Positions 1 to 6,968 of a stretch of DNA of 64,000 nucleotides are shown one piece after another (within the stretch, counting starts at the first letter, position 1; each line of letters starts with the position of its first letter). The position numbers and the translations under genes are program-made. The notes below the pieces were generated by a model. That model was not told the DNA's origin. It saw only the letters and a program-made list of their open reading frames with translations, and ran no database searches. Origin of the DNA: CAJXZP01 sp047610145 (lineage in GTDB: Bacteria > Bacteroidota > Bacteroidia > Flavobacteriales_G > Salibacteraceae); assembly GCA_047610145.1 (NCBI GenBank), contig JBLFZF010000001.1, positions 1 through 64,000 of the forward strand. The letters are read 5' to 3'.

Positions 1-202
1 TATTACCGACAACATTAAAGTCGAAGGTAATCTGCGTTCTGAAGTTCAAATGAACATTAAGCGATTAATGGACATTGGTTCACAGAGAGGAATACGTCAT
101 CGTGCCGGTTTACCGTTGCGTGGACAGAGAACAAAAAATAACTCTCGTACAAGAAAAGGAAAAAGAAAAACTGTTGCTAACAAAAAGAAAGCAACTAAAT
201 AA
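1..202 (+). CDS. rpsM: 30S ribosomal protein S13, C-terminal part
   Basis: The window opens inside this gene, in the frame whose codons start at position 2. The visible 66 residues cover the end of S13, with the GIRHRAGLPLRGQRT motif that contacts 16S rRNA in the small-subunit head, followed by a lysine- and arginine-rich tail ending in KKATK. The TAA stop is at 200-202, and rpsK starts six bases later, the usual alpha-operon order. The start and N-terminal half lie outside the window. Confidence 0.97.
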   Translation, partial: ITDNIKVEGNLRSEVQMNIKRLMDIGSQRGIRHRAGLPLRGQRTKNNSRTRKGKRKTVANKKKATK

Positions 203-208
203 TTTACT

Positions 209-592
209 ATGGCTAAATCGTCTTCAAAAAAGAGAAAAGTTAGAGTTGATGCTATGGGGCAAGTGCATGTTCACTCGTCTTTTAACAACATTATCATCTC
301 TATCACCAATGCAAATGGACAAGTTATATCTTGGTCGTCTGCAGGTAAATTAGGATTTAGAGGATCTAAAAAGAACACTCCGTATGCGGCACAAGTTGCA
401 GCTGAGGATTGTTGTAAAGTTGCATTTGAGGCAGGAATGCGTAAAGCGAAAGCTTACGTAAGAGGCCCAGGTGCAGGTAGAGAATCTGCAATTCGTACTA
501 TTCATAATAATGGTATTGAGGTTACTGAAATTATTGATGTAACTCCAATGCCTCACAATGGATGTCGTCCCCCTAAGAAAAGAAGGGTTTAA
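209..592 (+). CDS. rpsK: 30S ribosomal protein S11
   Basis: This 127-residue protein is full length for S11, which lies on the platform of the small subunit and helps shape the mRNA exit channel. The VHVHSSFNNIIISITN segment near residue 20 and the C-terminal DVTPMPHNGCRPPKKRRV segment are hallmarks of the family. It follows rpsM by six bases and precedes rpsD by 22, so it is co-transcribed in the alpha operon. The ATG is preceded by an A/T-rich stretch without a clear Shine-Dalgarno sequence, as is usual in Bacteroidota. Confidence 0.98.
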   Translation: MAKSSSKKRKVRVDAMGQVHVHSSFNNIIISITNANGQVISWSSAGKLGFRGSKKNTPYAAQVAAEDCCKVAFEAGMRKAKAYVRGPGAGRESAIRTIHNNGIEVTEIIDVTPMPHNGCRPPKKRRV

Positions 593-614
593 TTAATTTA
601 GAGATAAGAATAAG

Positions 615-1220
615 ATGGCTAGATATAGAGGACCAAAATCGAAAATTGCTAGAAAGTTCAAAGAACCAATTTTCGGGCCTGATAAGGTTTTAGAAAGACG
701 TAACTTTCCTCCTGGACAACACGGTCCAAATAAAAGGAGACCTAAGCAATCGGAATATGCTATTCAATTGGCAGAAAAGCAAAAAGCTAAATATACTTAT
801 GGTATTTTAGAAAAGCAATTCTCTAACTTGTTTAAAAAAGCTTCTGCTAAAACCGGTATTACGGGTGAGATATTGTTGCAATTATGTGAATCAAGATTAG
901 ACAATACGGTATACAGAATGGGTATTTCAACTACTCGTGATGGTGCTCGTCAATTTGTTTCTCACCGTCACATTACTGTGAATGGTAAAATTGTAAACAT
1001 ACCTTCTTACCAATTAAAGGCTGGTGACGTTGTTGCAGTGAGAGAGAAATCTAAATCACTGACTGTAATTATTGATGCGGTAAATTCAAATGGTAAATCT
1101 TACCCTTGGATTGAATTTGATAAGTCGGCTCTGCAAGGTAATTTCATGAGTACGCCACAAAGAGAGGATATTCCTGAAAATGTTAAAGAATCCCTTATTG
1201 TAGAGTTATATTCTAAATAA
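615..1220 (+). CDS. rpsD: 30S ribosomal protein S4
   Basis: S4 is a primary 16S rRNA-binding assembly protein, and in other bacteria it also regulates the alpha operon by translational feedback. The 201 residues start MARYRGPKSKIARKF and contain the RRNFPPGQHGPNKRR segment. An S4 RNA-binding domain spans roughly residues 93-155 (RLDNTVYRMG, then RHITVNGKIVNIPSYQLKAG). The N-terminal CxxC zinc motif found in some S4 proteins is absent, so this is the zinc-free form. It lies between rpsK and rpoA. Confidence 0.98.
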   Translation: MARYRGPKSKIARKFKEPIFGPDKVLERRNFPPGQHGPNKRRPKQSEYAIQLAEKQKAKYTYGILEKQFSNLFKKASAKTGITGEILLQLCESRLDNTVYRMGISTTRDGARQFVSHRHITVNGKIVNIPSYQLKAGDVVAVREKSKSLTVIIDAVNSNGKSYPWIEFDKSALQGNFMSTPQREDIPENVKESLIVELYSK

Positions 1221-1222
1221 TA

Positions 1223-1242
1223 ATTAGGCTTCATAACCTAAT
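1223..1242 (+). repeat. Intergenic inverted repeat between rpsD and rpoA
   Basis: ATTAGG and CCTAAT form a six-base-pair stem around an eight-base loop. The core GGCTTCATAACCT is nearly identical to GGTTTCATAACCT in the next intergenic gap (2266-2278). No T-run follows, so it is not a simple terminator. An RNA processing or regulatory role is only a possibility. Confidence 0.4.
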
Positions 1243-1259
1243 AATACCAATTAATTAAT

Positions 1260-2252
1260 ATGGCAATTTTAGATTTTCAAAAACCAGACAAAGTGATAAT
1301 GATAAATTCTGATGACCGTAAAGGTACGTTTGAATTTAGACCATTAGAACCAGGTTATGGTATCACCATAGGAAATGCGTTAAGAAGAATTTTACTTTCT
1401 TCTCTCGAAGGGTTTGCAATTACTTCAGTTAAATTTGAAGGGGTAGATCATGAATTTACAGCAGTTCGTGGGGTGATTGAAGATGTGACTGAGATTATTT
1501 TGAATTTAAAACAAGTGCGTTTTAAAAGACAAATTGAAGATCAGGATGCAGAAAAATTAATCGTTAAAGTGACTGGTCAAAAGCAAATCACTGCTGGAGA
1601 TATTGGTAATTTTACGTCTTCTTTTCAAGTACTGAATCCTGATTTGGTGATTTGTAATATGGATGAGTCTGTGAACATGCAAATGGAGATTACTATCGGT
1701 AACGGTAGAGGTTATTTACCTGCAGAGGAGCAATCTACAATTAACCATCAGTTAAGTGAAATCGCAATTGATTCTATTTTCACCCCGATAAAAAAGGTGA
1801 AGTATGAAATTGAAAATTTCAGGGTAGAACAAAAAACAGATTACGAGAAGCTAATTATGGATATTGAAACCGATGGTTCAATATCTCCAAAGGATGCCTT
1901 AAGTGAAGCTGCTAAGATTTTGATTCACCACTTTATGTTATTTAGCGATGAGAAAATTTCTTTAGAAACTGAAGACAAGTCGGCTGATGATGAGTTTGAC
2001 GAAACGTCATTACATATGCGTCAGTTGCTTAAAACTAAATTAGTAGATATGGACCTATCAGTACGAGCATTAAATTGTTTGAAAGCTGCTGAGGTGTATA
2101 CTTTAGGTGATTTGGTTCAGTATCAAAGAAATGATTTATTGAAATTCCGTAATTTCGGTAAGAAATCATTGACTGAACTTGATGAGTTGGTAGAGGTGAA
2201 GAACCTATCCTTTGGAATGAATGTTCTAAAGTATAAATTAGACAAAGAATAA
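1260..2252 (+). CDS. rpoA: DNA-directed RNA polymerase subunit alpha
   Basis: The alpha subunit nucleates RNA polymerase assembly through its N-terminal domain and binds upstream DNA and activators through its C-terminal domain. At 330 residues it is full length. The N-terminal domain carries the GYGITIGNALRRILLSSLEG dimerisation motif near residue 33. The C-terminal domain (from about residue 255) carries DLSVRALNCLKAAEVYTLGDL and the NFGKKSLTEL helix-hairpin-helix. A short acidic linker (about 235-250) joins them. It lies in the alpha operon between rpsD and rplQ, 44 bases before rplQ. Confidence 0.98.
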   Translation: MAILDFQKPDKVIMINSDDRKGTFEFRPLEPGYGITIGNALRRILLSSLEGFAITSVKFEGVDHEFTAVRGVIEDVTEIILNLKQVRFKRQIEDQDAEKLIVKVTGQKQITAGDIGNFTSSFQVLNPDLVICNMDESVNMQMEITIGNGRGYLPAEEQSTINHQLSEIAIDSIFTPIKKVKYEIENFRVEQKTDYEKLIMDIETDGSISPKDALSEAAKILIHHFMLFSDEKISLETEDKSADDEFDETSLHMRQLLKTKLVDMDLSVRALNCLKAAEVYTLGDLVQYQRNDLLKFRNFGKKSLTELDELVEVKNLSFGMNVLKYKLDKE

Positions 2253-2265
2253 ATTTGTAATTGAG

Positions 2266-2278
2266 GGTTTCATAACCT
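2266..2278 (+). repeat. Second copy of the GGYTTCATAACCT motif
   Basis: The sequence GGTTTCATAACCT in the rpoA-rplQ gap repeats the GGCTTCATAACCT of the rpsD-rpoA gap with one change. Here only three or four base pairs can form around the loop, so if the motif is functional the loop sequence is more likely to matter than the stem. Confidence 0.35.
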
Positions 2279-2296
2279 TTTGTTAAAAATATTAAG

Positions 2297-2809
2297 ATGA
2301 GACATAAGAAATCATTTAATCACTTAGGACGTAAAGTTGGACATCGTAAAGCGATGCTTACAAATATGGCTTGTTCTCTTGTAGAACATAAACGTATTAC
2401 TACTACAGTGGCAAAAGCTAAAGCATTAAGATTATTTGTAGAGCCAATTATTACAAAGGCGAAAACAGACTCAATGCATTCACGTAGAATGGCTTTTAGA
2501 TACCTAGGTAATAAATATGCAGTAACCGAATTGTTTGGTGTTGTTGCTCCTAAAGTTGGCGATAGACCAGGTGGTTATACTCGTATTATCAAAACAGGTT
2601 TCCGTCTAGGAGATGCTGCTGAAATGTGTATGATTGAGCTGGTAGATTTCAACGAAATTTATACAACTGCTGCTCCTACGAAGAAAACGCGTAGAAAACG
2701 TGGTGGGAAAGCGGCTGCAGATGCAGCTACTGAAACAGCTGATACCGTAGCAGAAGCTTTAGCCGATGAATCTCCGGAATCAGATAAGAAAGAAGATAAA
2801 GACAACTAG
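2297..2809 (+). CDS. rplQ: 50S ribosomal protein L17 with C-terminal extension
   Basis: L17 lies near the polypeptide exit tunnel of the large subunit. Residues 1-115 are the conserved domain (MRHKKSFNHLGRKVGHRKAM at the start, GDRPGGYTRIIKTGFRLGDAAEM later). After about residue 130 there is a lysine-rich patch (KKTRRKRGGK) and then an alanine- and acid-rich low-complexity tail to residue 170, an extension common in Bacteroidota L17. It is the last gene of the alpha operon and is followed by a strong terminator. Confidence 0.97.
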   Translation: MRHKKSFNHLGRKVGHRKAMLTNMACSLVEHKRITTTVAKAKALRLFVEPIITKAKTDSMHSRRMAFRYLGNKYAVTELFGVVAPKVGDRPGGYTRIIKTGFRLGDAAEMCMIELVDFNEIYTTAAPTKKTRRKRGGKAAADAATETADTVAEALADESPESDKKEDKDN

Positions 2810-2831
2810 TTTGAAGTCTTAATTTTATTAT

Positions 2832-2867
2832 AAAAAGGATAGTGATTTTTCACTATCCTTTTTTTTT
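2832..2867 (+). terminator. Rho-independent terminator of the alpha operon
   Basis: AAAAAGGATAGTG (2832-2844) pairs with CACTATCCTTTTT (2851-2863) around a six-base loop and runs into a long T tract. It lies 22 bases after the rplQ stop and separates the ribosomal operon from carA. Confidence 0.9.
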
Positions 2868-2897
2868 GGTTTTTTTTAACGAAAACGTGCAAAGGGA

Positions 2898-2927
2898 TTT
2901 AAATTTAATGGGTTCGTCATACCTTTG
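2898..2927 (+). promoter_or_regulatory. Promoter of carA-eno
   Basis: The -7 box TACCTTTG (2920-2927) matches the Bacteroidota consensus TAnnTTTG. A TTTA at 2898-2901, 18 bases upstream, can serve as the -33 element. The box overlaps the TTG at 2925 that would extend the carA frame, which argues that the ATG at 2946 is the real start and that the leader is short. Confidence 0.65.
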
Positions 2928-2945
2928 CGTCAGAAATACTTTGGG

Positions 2946-4058
2946 ATGAAATATAGCGAGAAATCAGCAGCGATGTTGGTGTTAGAAGATGGTTCAGTGT
3001 TTAAAGGTAAGGCCATTGGGTTTAAAGGAATTACCTCTGGTGAAATTGCTTTTAATACCGGTATGACTGGGTATCAAGAGATTTTTACGGATCCGTCTTA
3101 TTTTGGTCAAATGTTAGTAATGACGTCTCCTCACATAGGTAACTACGGAATTAATGATGTGGAAGTAGAGTCCGCTGGGATAAATATATCTGGGTTAATA
3201 TGTAATAAGTTTTCAGATGTTTACTCTAGAACTGCTGCTAATGGCTCTCTTCAAAATTATTTTGAAAAAAATAAATTGGTGGGTATTAGTGATATCGATA
3301 CTCGGGCTTTGGTAAGACATGTTCGTCAAGCGGGTGCGATGAACTGTATTATTTCTAATGATGGTACAAATGTAGATGTGCTGATTGAAAAACTTAAAGG
3401 TGTTCCATCTATGAATGGTTTAGAATTGGCGTCTAAGGTTTCTTGCACAGAGCCTTTTTATTTCGGTGATGAAAATGCGGCTATTAAAGTAGCGGTTATG
3501 GATTTTGGTGTGAAGACCAATATTTTGCGTTGTTTAGCAGATAGAGGGTGTTACCTAAAAGTTTTTCCTTATAATTCTAGTTATGAAGATATGAAACAAT
3601 GGAGTCCCGATGGCTTTATGTTGTCTAATGGTCCCGGTGATCCTTCTGCTCTTCCAAATGTAAAAGAGGTTGTTTATCAGATTATAGAGGATAACAATCC
3701 AACTTTTGGTATTTGTTTGGGTCATCAAATAATGGCTTTGGCGAGTGGTTTAAAAACCATAAAGATGCATAATGGGCATAGAGGAATAAATCACCCTGTT
3801 AAAAACTTGGTAACTGGTAAAGGGGAGATTACTTCTCAAAATCATGGATTTGTTGTAGATATGGAATTAGCGCTGAATGCCAACAATATTGAGATAACCC
3901 ATAAACACTTAAATGATGGGACCCTGGCGGGTATTAAACGAACAGATAAAAATTCTTTTTCTGTTCAATTCCATCCAGAAGCGTCCGCAGGACCTAATGA
4001 TTCTAGATATCTTTTTGATGAATTCGTGACGCTTATGAAAGAAAGTATACAAAAATAG
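2946..4058 (+). CDS. carA: Carbamoyl-phosphate synthase small (glutaminase) subunit
   Basis: CarA hydrolyses glutamine and channels ammonia to CarB, making carbamoyl phosphate for pyrimidines and arginine. From the ATG at 2946 it is 370 residues, normal for the family. The N-terminal domain (MLVLEDGSVFKG, FNTGMTGYQEI) is followed by a class I glutamine amidotransferase domain with the nucleophile in FGICLGHQ and the catalytic His/Glu in FHPEAS. A TTG at 2925 gives a longer frame but lies inside the -7 promoter box, so I reject it. carB is not in the window. eno follows by 13 bases, so the two are probably co-transcribed. Confidence 0.96.
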   Translation: MKYSEKSAAMLVLEDGSVFKGKAIGFKGITSGEIAFNTGMTGYQEIFTDPSYFGQMLVMTSPHIGNYGINDVEVESAGINISGLICNKFSDVYSRTAANGSLQNYFEKNKLVGISDIDTRALVRHVRQAGAMNCIISNDGTNVDVLIEKLKGVPSMNGLELASKVSCTEPFYFGDENAAIKVAVMDFGVKTNILRCLADRGCYLKVFPYNSSYEDMKQWSPDGFMLSNGPGDPSALPNVKEVVYQIIEDNNPTFGICLGHQIMALASGLKTIKMHNGHRGINHPVKNLVTGKGEITSQNHGFVVDMELALNANNIEITHKHLNDGTLAGIKRTDKNSFSVQFHPEASAGPNDSRYLFDEFVTLMKESIQK

Positions 4059-4071
4059 TAAATCCTAAATT

Positions 4072-5358
4072 ATGAGTATTATTAGTAATGTTCATGCTCG
4101 TCAAGTGTTAGACTCGCGTGGAAATCCAACGGTAGAAGTAGAGGTAATGACTAACCAAGGTGTGGTGGGGCGAGCAATTGTTCCTTCTGGTGCATCTACA
4201 GGTATTCATGAAGCTGTGGAGTTAAGAGATAATGACAAGAGAGTCTACATGGGTAAGGGGGTCTTAAAAGCGGTCAACAACGTGAATACTATTTTAAATG
4301 AACAACTTAATGGCCAGCATGTTTTTGATCAAATTGCATTGGATAATTTGATGTTAGAAATAGATGGAACTGATAATAAAGGGAATATTGGGGCAAATGC
4401 TATTCTAGGTGTATCTATGGCTGTTGCGAGAGCTGCTGCGGATACAGTGGGATTGCCGTTGTATAAATATATTGGTGGAGTTGGTGCGCACACGCTTCCA
4501 GTTCCTATGATGAATATCCTGAATGGAGGTTCTCATGCGGATAATAAAATTGATATTCAAGAATTTATGGTGATGCCGGCTGGTGCACCTTCTTTTAGTG
4601 AAGGTTTGCGCTGGGGCACTGAAATATTTCATCATTTGAAGGAAGTATTGAAGTCTAAAGGTATGTCGACTAATGTGGGGGATGAAGGTGGTTTTGCGCC
4701 TAATTTATCTTCGAACGAAGAAGCGCTGGAGGTTATAATTGAAGCTATTGAAAAAGCAGGATACCGTCCAGGTGAAGATGTGTTTTTGGCGTTGGATGCT
4801 GCTTCTTCTGAATTTTATCTGAAAGAGGAAAAAATGTATCATTTTCATAAATCTACAGGTGAGAAGTTAACGGCTGCTCAAATGGTTGATTTTTATGATG
4901 GGTGGGCTAAAAAATATCCAATCGTTTCTATTGAGGATGGGTTGGATGAAGATGATTGGTCAGGGTGGAAATTAATGACCGAAAAAATGGGTGATCGCGT
5001 TCAACTGGTGGGGGATGATTTGTTTGTGACGAATACCAAAAGGTTGAAAAAGGGTATAGATGAAGATATTGCTAATTCAATCTTGATTAAAGTGAATCAG
5101 ATTGGTACACTAACTGAAACTATAGCGGCTGTTGATTTGGCACATCGAAATGCGTATACTTCAGTTATGAGTCACAGATCTGGTGAGACGGAAGACACTA
5201 CGATTGCTGATTTAGCGGTGGCCTTAAATACCGGACAAATCAAAACAGGTTCGGCTTCTAGAACGGATAGAATTGCAAAGTATAATCAATTATTAAGGAT
5301 TGAAGAAGAGTTGGGTAACCAGTCTTATTACATGGGAAAAGATTTAAAATTCCTTTGA
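4072..5358 (+). CDS. eno: Enolase (phosphopyruvate hydratase)
   Basis: Enolase interconverts 2-phosphoglycerate and phosphoenolpyruvate in glycolysis and gluconeogenesis. The 428 residues are full length. Visible motifs are VLDSRGNPTVEVEV at the start, GGSHADNKIDIQEFM, the magnesium-site segment SIEDGLDEDDW, LVGDDLFVTN, KVNQIGTLTET with the catalytic lysine, and the SHRSGETEDTTIADLAV signature. It lies 13 bases after carA with no promoter between, and gltA follows behind its own promoter. Confidence 0.98.
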   Translation: MSIISNVHARQVLDSRGNPTVEVEVMTNQGVVGRAIVPSGASTGIHEAVELRDNDKRVYMGKGVLKAVNNVNTILNEQLNGQHVFDQIALDNLMLEIDGTDNKGNIGANAILGVSMAVARAAADTVGLPLYKYIGGVGAHTLPVPMMNILNGGSHADNKIDIQEFMVMPAGAPSFSEGLRWGTEIFHHLKEVLKSKGMSTNVGDEGGFAPNLSSNEEALEVIIEAIEKAGYRPGEDVFLALDAASSEFYLKEEKMYHFHKSTGEKLTAAQMVDFYDGWAKKYPIVSIEDGLDEDDWSGWKLMTEKMGDRVQLVGDDLFVTNTKRLKKGIDEDIANSILIKVNQIGTLTETIAAVDLAHRNAYTSVMSHRSGETEDTTIADLAVALNTGQIKTGSASRTDRIAKYNQLLRIEEELGNQSYYMGKDLKFL

Positions 5359-5370
5359 TAAATATTCTTT

Positions 5371-5398
5371 TTTGTATCGCTTATGGGTGGTACATTTG
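5371..5398 (+). promoter_or_regulatory. Promoter of gltA
   Basis: TTTG (5371-5374) and TACATTTG (5391-5398) are separated by 16 bases, close to the Bacteroidota -33/-7 arrangement. The predicted transcript starts near 5404, giving a leader of about 40 bases before the gltA ATG. Confidence 0.6.
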
Positions 5399-5445
5399 GT
5401 ACTAATTATTGAGACACATTAATTGACATAAAGAAAGAGACACAA

Positions 5446-6732
5446 ATGGGAGAGAAAGTAGAGATAAAGTATGACGGGCAGAGTTTTGAACTTCCAATTA
5501 TAGAAGGGACAGAAAATGAAAAGGCTATTGACATTGCGAAATTAAGAGCTGCAACCGGATTGGTAACTCTTGACTTTGGATATAAAAACACGGGTTCAAC
5601 TACAAGTAAGATTACTTACTTAGATGGGGAAAACGGTATTTTACGATATAGAGGTTATAATATTGATGAGTTGGCGGAAAAAGCTAGTTTCTTGGAAATT
5701 GCTTTTTTACTAATTTACGGGTACTTACCCAAAGAAAAAGAATTTACGGAATGGGCTAATTCAATTAAACATCACACGTTAATTCATGAGGATTTCCGTA
5801 AGATTTTTGAAGGTTTTCCATCAAATGCACATCCTATGGGAGTTTTATCTTCTATGGTTACTTCTTTAACGGCATTTTACCCGGAATCATTAGATCCTAA
5901 TAGATCTATGGATGAAGTTAAATTAAGTATTATTCGTTTATTAGCTAAAATGCCAACTATGGCAGCTTGGTCATATAAAAATGAAAAAGGACATCCATTA
6001 ACGTACCCTAATAATAAATTAGATTACGTGGATAATTTCTTGCACATGATGTTTGCGTTACCAACAGATGACTATAAAGTTGATCCTGTGGTGTCTAAAG
6101 CATTGAATAAGTTATTAATCTTACATGCAGATCACGAACAAAACTGTTCGGCTTCTACAGTTCGTTTAGTAGGTTCTTCTCATGCGAGTTTGTATGTTTC
6201 TATATCTGCAGGTATCAATGCTCTATGGGGACCTCTTCATGGAGGTGCTAACCAAGCGGTTATTGAAATGCTGGAAGCAATTAAAGCGGATGGCGGTAAC
6301 ACAGAGAAGTTTATTGCAAAGGCAAAGGATAAAGAAGATCCGTTTAAATTAATGGGTTTTGGACACAGAGTTTATAAAAACTTTGATCCGAGAGCACGTA
6401 TTTTAAAATCTGCTGCTGATGATGTATTGAAATCAATGGGCGTTGAAGATCCTATTCTTGATATAGCGCGTAAATTAGAGAAACATGCATTGGAAGATGA
6501 GTATTTCGTGGAGCGTAAATTATATCCTAACGTAGACTTTTATTCAGGTATTATTTATAGAGCGTTAGGTATTCCTACAGAAATGTTTACGGTAATGTTT
6601 GCTTTAGGTCGTTTACCAGGTTGGATTGCACAATGGCTAGAAAACAGACAAAACAACGAACCAATAGGTCGTCCTCGTCAAATATATACGGGAGAAAAAT
6701 CTAGAGATTATGTATCTATGGATAATAGATAA
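5446..6732 (+). CDS. gltA: Citrate synthase (type II)
   Basis: This enzyme condenses oxaloacetate and acetyl-CoA to citrate, the entry step of the TCA cycle. At 428 residues it has the length of the hexameric type II enzymes of Gram-negative bacteria. The catalytic histidines are in WGPLHGGANQAV and MGFGHRVYKNFDPRA, and the catalytic aspartate is in NVDFYSGI. The start ATG at 5446 fits the promoter just upstream. A strong terminator follows 20 bases after the stop. Confidence 0.98.
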   Translation: MGEKVEIKYDGQSFELPIIEGTENEKAIDIAKLRAATGLVTLDFGYKNTGSTTSKITYLDGENGILRYRGYNIDELAEKASFLEIAFLLIYGYLPKEKEFTEWANSIKHHTLIHEDFRKIFEGFPSNAHPMGVLSSMVTSLTAFYPESLDPNRSMDEVKLSIIRLLAKMPTMAAWSYKNEKGHPLTYPNNKLDYVDNFLHMMFALPTDDYKVDPVVSKALNKLLILHADHEQNCSASTVRLVGSSHASLYVSISAGINALWGPLHGGANQAVIEMLEAIKADGGNTEKFIAKAKDKEDPFKLMGFGHRVYKNFDPRARILKSAADDVLKSMGVEDPILDIARKLEKHALEDEYFVERKLYPNVDFYSGIIYRALGIPTEMFTVMFALGRLPGWIAQWLENRQNNEPIGRPRQIYTGEKSRDYVSMDNR

Positions 6733-6751
6733 TAAGAAAAAACTAATCAGT

Positions 6752-6788
6752 AAAAAAGCCACTTTCTTTTGAAAGTGGCTTTTTTTTT
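6752..6788. terminator. Bidirectional terminator between gltA and the minus-strand ung-M1 operon
   Basis: AAAAAGCCACTTTC and GAAAGTGGCTTTTT form a perfect stem with a four-base loop, flanked by an A-run on the left and a T-run on the right. Read either way it gives a hairpin followed by U's, so it can end both gltA transcripts and the long minus-strand operon whose last gene stops at 6792. Confidence 0.9.
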
Positions 6789-6791
6789 GCC

Positions 6792-6959
6792 CTACTTTAT
6801 TATTCTTGAGCTCCATTGCCCCATTAGGAAGTAACCTAATAAGGGAATAAATATATATTTCTTCAAGGAAGGGTTTTCGAGGTATTCAAATTCATTAAGA
6901 ATCACTATGGCTATTCCCGTGACCAGAATAACAAGTATATTTAAAAGTCTTTTATTCAT
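6792..6959 (-). CDS. Small predicted membrane protein, 55 residues
   Basis: An ATG-to-TAG frame of 55 codons starts 9 bases after the stop of the M1 aminopeptidase gene and ends just before the shared terminator, so it sits as the last gene of the minus-strand operon. The N-terminus (MNKRLLNILVILVTGIAIVI) is a clear hydrophobic helix with a positively charged start. A short charged stretch (NEFEYLENPSLKK) is followed by a second hydrophobic segment (YIFIPLLGYFLMG), suggesting a two-helix hairpin in the inner membrane. I recognise no family. It is below the size limit of many gene callers. Its placement between two genes' signals and its sensible topology favour a real gene. Confidence 0.65.
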   Translation of the reverse strand: MNKRLLNILVILVTGIAIVILNEFEYLENPSLKKYIFIPLLGYFLMGQWSSRIIK

Positions 6960-6968
6960 CGCTGTTAG

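Noticed and set aside
75..353. A 92-codon frame across the rpsM-rpsK joint
   Set aside because: Both ribosomal proteins are intact in other frames through this region.
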